This document shows positions 60,413 through 64,000 of a stretch of DNA of 64,000 bases, piece after piece; the stretch's first letter is position 1; each line of letters begins with the position of its first letter. The stretch covers positions 248,001-312,000 of the forward strand of contig CAWJNF010000008.1 of assembly GCA_963844235.1 (NCBI GenBank). The letters are read 5' to 3'. The position numbers were made by a program, and so were the translations under genes. The stretch comes from CAWJNF01 sp963844235. GTDB lineage: Bacteria > Actinomycetota > Thermoleophilia > Gaiellales > Gaiellaceae. The notes under the pieces are model-generated. The model was given only the letters and a program-made list of their open reading frames with translations, was not told the DNA's origin and did no database searches.

Positions 60413-60631
60413 CTACGCAAGCCGGACGTCAGCCCGGCTCACTGTGAGCTCGCGCAGGGAAGGCAGCGGCCGGAGACGCCCGCGTCGCCGCGCAGCTCGG
60501 CGGCGGCGGCCGCTGAGACGATCCTGACGGCGCTGGGCGCGGCCGTCCTCGCGTGCCGCCCACACGAAGCCGGCGAGCACCACGACGACGACGGCGGCCG
60601 TGACGATAGCGGCGACGATTCCGGCGCCCAT
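60413..60631 (-). CDS. Small single-pass membrane protein, unknown
   Basis: 72 residues from the ATG at 60631. One hydrophobic helix (MGAGIVAAIVTAAVVVVVLA) followed by a very basic tail rich in Arg (RRRRAARRRGRLR). No recognised family; the form is that of many small actinobacterial membrane proteins. Confidence 0.45.
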   Translation of the reverse strand: MGAGIVAAIVTAAVVVVVLAGFVWAAREDGRAQRRQDRLSGRRRRAARRRGRLRPLPSLRELTVSRADVRLA

Positions 60632-60932
60632 AGGTACGTCGTACCCGTCGGCGGATCGCGTCAACCCCCGAGCGGTGCTGCGACGCTCCTGGCCGGCCGC
60701 GATTCACTCCATCGTCCCGCATACAGGGACGAGGCGAGCGAGGCACGACCCGGTCGGGTGTCCGGAGCAGGCGTTGCACCAGGTCGAGGCGGACGAGCTC
60801 TCGAGCGGTGCGCCGAGCGCTTCGTTTTGCTGGGCGGCGACCGGGGAAACGTATGGATTTGGGCTGCGACAGCTACAGCCCATGCACCGCATGCCAGCGC
60901 GAGGAGTGGCGACCGCAAGGAGGTGAAGTGCG

Positions 60933-61313
60933 ATGACCGATGGAAAGGTCAGCGTCCGGTACATGGTCGACGACGTCGGCCGGGCGATCGACTTCTACAC
61001 CAAGCACTTCGGCTTCGAGTCAGGCCACGACGCCTCGCCGGCATTTGCCGAGGTGCTCAGGGGCAACCTGCGGCTGCTGCTCGCAGGCCCGGAGAGCTCG
61101 GCCGGGCGGCCGATGCCCGACGGTCGCAAGCCCGAACCGGGCGGCTGGAACCGCATCCACTTCGTCGTCGACGACATCGACGCCGAGGTCGAGCGCCTGC
61201 GAGACGAGGGACTCAGCTTCCGCAACGACATCGTCAGCGGCCCCGGTGGTCGACAGATACTCGTCGACGATCCCTCCGGCAACCCGATCGAGATCTTCCA
61301 GCCGGCCGCCTGA
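60933..61313 (+). CDS. VOC-family (glyoxalase-like) protein
   Basis: 126 residues. AAGGAGGTGA before the ATG. VSVRYMVDDVGRAIDFYTKHFGF and IHFVVDDIDAEVERLRDEGL, ending with VDDPSGNPIEIFQP: the two beta-alpha-beta-beta-beta modules with metal ligands at His (IHF) and Glu (IEIF). Single-domain dioxygenase or lyase type; substrate unknown. Followed by an SDR gene 212 bases on. Confidence 0.87.
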   Translation: MTDGKVSVRYMVDDVGRAIDFYTKHFGFESGHDASPAFAEVLRGNLRLLLAGPESSAGRPMPDGRKPEPGGWNRIHFVVDDIDAEVERLRDEGLSFRNDIVSGPGGRQILVDDPSGNPIEIFQPAA

Positions 61314-61525
61314 CGCTGCGATGCGGCGAGCCGCCGAGCCTGTCTCTCGCCCGCTGTCCGCCGCGAGACTCGACGAGCCACCGCAACACTCAGGACTGGC
61401 GGCCGGCCGCACATCATGGCGCCCGGCCGAGGTCGGGCGGCTGGAACGAAGCGATCTGCGCAGATGAGTTCCGGCTGTTCGCCGGGTCTTCGTTGCAGAC
61501 CCACAAAGCAGAGGAGGTAGACCCT

Positions 61526-62290
61526 GTGCTGCTCGAAAGCAAGAAGGCTGTGATCTACGGCGGAGGCGGCTCGATCGGCGGCGCGGTCGCGCGCGTTTTC
61601 GCTCGCGAAGGGGCGCACGTATTCCTCGCCGGCCGTACCGACGCGAAGCTCGCGCAGGTAGCCAACGACATTCGTAAGGCGGGAGGCGAGGCAGAGACCG
61701 CCGTCGTGGATGCGCTCGATGAGGACGCCGTCGACCGCCACGCCGACGCGGTAGTCGCGAAGGCAGGAGGCATCGACATCTCCTTCAATCTGATCACGCA
61801 CCCGCACACCCACGGCATCCCGTTCCACGAGATGGAGGTCGACGATTTCACGGCGCCGGTGGAGACCGCGGCGCGAACGACATTCATCACCGCGCGCGCC
61901 GCCGCACGCCACATGATCCCGCGGCGCTCCGGCGTGATCCTCGCGTTCGGCGGCCCCGGCGACCGCAGTGGACCGATGCGCGACTACTACCTCGGCGGGA
62001 CTCAGGTCGCCTTCGATGCGATCGAAACCATGCGGCGGCAGCTCTCCGTCGAGCTTGGACCGCACGGGATCCGGTTCGTCACCCTTGCCACCGGCGGTGT
62101 GCCCGAGTCGCTTCCCGAGGGCTTCGAGGGTCGCGAGCGGATCGTCGAGATGATCGACGGACAGACGCTGCTAGGGCGGGCCGCGACGCTAGAGGACGTG
62201 GGTAACGCAGCCGCGTTTGCTGCCTCGGATCTGGCCCGCACCTTGACCGCTGCCATCGTCAACGTCTCCTGCGGCGCGTTGATCGACTAG
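61526..62290 (+). CDS. SDR-family oxidoreductase (enoyl-reductase-like)
   Basis: 254 residues from a GTG at 61526 with GAGGAGG before it. Cofactor motif VIYGGGGSIGGAVARVF; RTDAKLAQVANDIRKAGGEA; YYLGGTQVAFDAIETMRRQL in the place of YxxxK, with Tyr present but Lys replaced, so catalysis may differ; RFVTLATGGVPES and LGRAATLEDVGNAAAFAASD. The IYGGGGSIG form and lack of the usual Lys resemble FabI-like and atypical SDRs. Confidence 0.82.
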   Translation: MLLESKKAVIYGGGGSIGGAVARVFAREGAHVFLAGRTDAKLAQVANDIRKAGGEAETAVVDALDEDAVDRHADAVVAKAGGIDISFNLITHPHTHGIPFHEMEVDDFTAPVETAARTTFITARAAARHMIPRRSGVILAFGGPGDRSGPMRDYYLGGTQVAFDAIETMRRQLSVELGPHGIRFVTLATGGVPESLPEGFEGRERIVEMIDGQTLLGRAATLEDVGNAAAFAASDLARTLTAAIVNVSCGALID

Positions 62291-62440
62291 CGGAAGGAGC
62301 AGGACGAGCCACGCCCAGCTGAACGACCTCGCGCGGACGAGCTCCGGGCCCTGGAGGCCAGCCCGGCACGAGCGCTTTCGACGCGAGGGCGACCCCCGCT
62401 ACTCGGCGGCCATCCGGCCCGATTCGACAAGGACGCCTTA

Positions 62441-63022
62441 CTAGGCGTCATCCTGGCTCGTACCGGGTGGCCCAGCCAGAACCGTAGGGAAGTACTCGAG
62501 CAGCTGCAGCCGACCGTCGAAGGTACGGCCGCTCACCATGTCGAGAGAAACGTCGGGATACCCGTCGTAGATCCGGTCCCGGCCACTGCTCCCGGTGATG
62601 ACCGGGAAGACGACGACGCGGAAACGATCCACGAGACCAGCATTCAGAAGGGAGCGGCACAGCGTGAGGCTGCCCATGGTGCGCATCGACTCGGTGCCGG
62701 TGTCCTTCATCTCGCGCACGGCCTCGACGGCGTCTTGGGTGACCAGCCTGTGTGTTCCCCCACGACAGCGGCTCCGTCAAGGTGCTCGAGAAAACGATCT
62801 TCGACAGCCCCGCTAGGGCGTCTGTACCCGCTCGCCGTCGGCGGCCAGCCCAGACATGAGCCGATAGGTGTTCGCGCCCATCAGGACCGGGTAGTCCGCC
62901 TCCGGCTGGTCTCCCAACCAGGCGAGGTACTCAGGCCCTTCCAGGCCCCACCAGCCGGGCCAACCGTCGGCTGCCCCGTATCCATCGAGCGAGGTGATGA
63001 AATCGATCATCAGCTCTGGCAT
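62441..63022 (-). pseudogene. DHFR/RibD C-terminal-family reductase, two frameshifts
   Basis: From the ATG at 63022 (AAAGGAG before it): MIDFITSLDGYGAADGWPGW and YPVLMGANTYRLMSG are the family N-terminus. A stop at 62813 interrupts, but the match resumes in another frame (ALAGLSKIVFSSTLTEPLSW) and again in a third (LVTQDAVEAVREMKD; GSLTLCRSLLNAGLVDRFRV; VFPVITGSSGRDRIYDG), ending at 62441. The whole family is covered, so it was recently intact or the assembly has two indels. Confidence 0.78.
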
Positions 63023-63586
63023 CTGCGACTCCTTTCAGGCTCTTGGATCTCGGCCCGAAGGTAGCCGGTTACCGGCAGTTCAAACGGCCACCAGCTGATG
63101 AAATAGACAGTCCGCTCCTTGAGTCAGGCAAGATTCGCGAATCGGGATGCGGGGGTAGGGATGCCTCCGCCTCCGGACGATCGCTACTTCGATACGCGCG
63201 ACATGGCGAGCCACTCGCGCACGGTCTGCCCAACTCGCAGCCTGCGCTTGGCGGCAACCACCGCTCCCGTGCGGCGGCTCTCAGGCGTCGCTTACTGCGT
63301 GAGCTCCGGGCGAGGCACAAACGCTCCTTCGCTCGATCTCGCTCCATGATCTCAGAGCAGCGCGACGAAGAAACGAAACTCGCGGGCGTGTGGGCGCCTG
63401 AGGGGGAACATGGGCGGCCGTGCCGTGGAAACCAGGGGTGCCTCTCTCCATGACGCAGGGCGAGTCAGGGTTCCCTGTTGACACACCGAACACCCTGTGG
63501 CTAGGGTCACGTCCCTGCGCGGGGAGCGCGTTGCGGCGCCTCCGCCTCTCCGCCAGGTTCCTGGATATAACGAAGGAGGGTTTTCG
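63023..63586. other. 564-base intergenic region with one promoter
   Basis: No believable gene on either strand. The only clear signal is the promoter at 63478-63507 and the ribosome site at 63572-63578 for the membrane protein gene. Confidence 0.5.
63478..63507 (+). promoter_or_regulatory. Promoter TTGACA-18-TAGGGT
   Basis: TTGACA (63478-63483) and TAGGGT (63502-63507) are separated by 18 bases, a good housekeeping sigma promoter, 80 bases before the TTG at 63587. Confidence 0.6.
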
Positions 63587-64000
63587 TTGAAGCGCACGCC
63601 CGCGTCGCCGACTCCCTTGCTTGCGTCCACGCGCGCTCTCCTCGTCATCGGTGTCCTCGTTACGGCCGGGACGGGGCTCGGGCTGTACGCGGCCGCGCGG
63701 TCGGTCGGCCAGGGGTTCGCCTGGGAGATCCGGGCGCCGCTGACGGCCGCATGGATGGGCGCGTTCTACTTGGCCGGTGCCTCGGTCGCCCTCGGGCACG
63801 CGGCGTTCCAGCGCGCGTGGGCGCGGGTGAGAATCGTCGTTGTCGTCGCGGGGGTGCTCACGTGGACCAGCCTGATCGTCACCATACGGTTCGCCGACCA
63901 GTTCCGGCTCGGTGAGGGCACGGGGCTCGAGCAGGTCGTGGCGTGGACGTGGCTCTTGGTGTATGTCGCGATACCGGTCGTGGCGTCGGCGGCGTTCGTG
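63587..64000 (+). CDS. Multi-pass membrane protein, 3' end outside window
   Basis: Starts at TTG 63587, with GAAGGAGGG eight bases before it, and stays open to the window end (138 residues). Hydrophobic segments: LLVIGVLVTAGTGLGLYAAA, LTAAWMGAFYLAGASVAL, VRIVVVVAGVLTWTSLIV and VVAWTWLLVYVAIPVVAS, with a conserved-looking WEIRAPLTAAWMG loop. Four helices so far; no family recognised. Partial. Confidence 0.7.
   Translation, partial: MKRTPASPTPLLASTRALLVIGVLVTAGTGLGLYAAARSVGQGFAWEIRAPLTAAWMGAFYLAGASVALGHAAFQRAWARVRIVVVVAGVLTWTSLIVTIRFADQFRLGEGTGLEQVVAWTWLLVYVAIPVVASAAFV

Noticed and set aside
63043..63453. 136-residue plus-strand open frame near the window end
   Set aside because: No ribosome site, biased composition and no resemblance to any family; it crosses no conserved motif.
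1..64000. CRISPR array, rRNA operon, insertion sequence or prophage
   Set aside because: No regularly spaced repeats, rRNA motifs, transposase frames or phage structural genes were found on either strand.

Overview
The window is high-GC DNA (about 70% GC, codon third positions nearly all G/C) with no rRNA, phage or plasmid backbone. Gene content (MhuD-type heme oxygenase, CGNR zinc finger, TM0106-type nuclease/helicase, DUF1269, tandem MacB-like ABC) and a recurring promoter layout (a -10 box of form TAnnnT ending 6-7 bases before an ATG/GTG, i.e. leaderless transcripts) point to an actinobacterium, probably a deep-branching one such as Thermoleophilia. That placement is inference.

Layout. 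1-3.7 kb: CGNR regulator, a frame-broken ECF sigma factor with its membrane anti-sigma factor, and a wrecked vanadium-haloperoxidase gene, separated by three copies of a long palindromic repeat. 3.7-8.4 kb: tandem-ATPase/FtsX exporter, divergent from a LysR gene. 9.4-12.1 kb: epimerase, two small secreted proteins, tRNA-Glu. 12.2-19.8 kb: MhuD, proline-iminopeptidase-like hydrolase, a three-module nuclease/exonuclease/helicase protein, GNAT, MBL hydrolase, repeat lipoprotein. 19.9-21.4 kb: YbhN-like flippase and DUF1269 protein. 21.5-25.4 kb: a five-gene, 4-base-overlap operon on the minus strand (radical SAM, DUF2064 nucleotidyl/glycosyltransferase, acyl-CoA-dehydrogenase-like flavoprotein, DoxX, TIGR04283 glycosyltransferase). 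Divergent from it at 25.5 kb is a gene that reads through an in-frame TGA with a SECIS-like hairpin: a SelW/Rdx-type selenoprotein. 26.4-32.7 kb (minus): two amidohydrolases and a glutamine synthetase homologue (a split FluG), then ROK kinase, NagB-like deaminase and homocysteine methyltransferase.

32.9-49.5 kb (plus): a MetE-like protein, then a long tightly packed operon: ketopantoate reductase/amidase fusion, creatininase-like hydrolase, SDR, frame-broken M20 peptidase, five-gene Dpp-type peptide transporter, Ntn asparaginase, M55 D-aminopeptidase plus an internally deleted M55 copy, SDR, M42 peptidase and AstE-like deacylase. This reads as an uptake-and-hydrolysis system for unusual (D-, beta-linked or N-modified) peptides and amides.

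49.5-64 kb: mostly short accessory genes: monooxygenase-fold protein, sigma-factor remnant, VOC proteins, HicA-like protein, a BBE-type FAD oxidoreductase (broken) with a hydrolase that has lost its catalytic Ser and His and a LuxR/TPR regulator, a large secreted TolB/PKD-like protein (several frameshifts), an MFS transporter, an SDR, a DHFR/RibD-like gene (broken), and a membrane protein cut by the window end. At least eight genes carry frameshifts, so either real decay or assembly indels are present; reads would decide.
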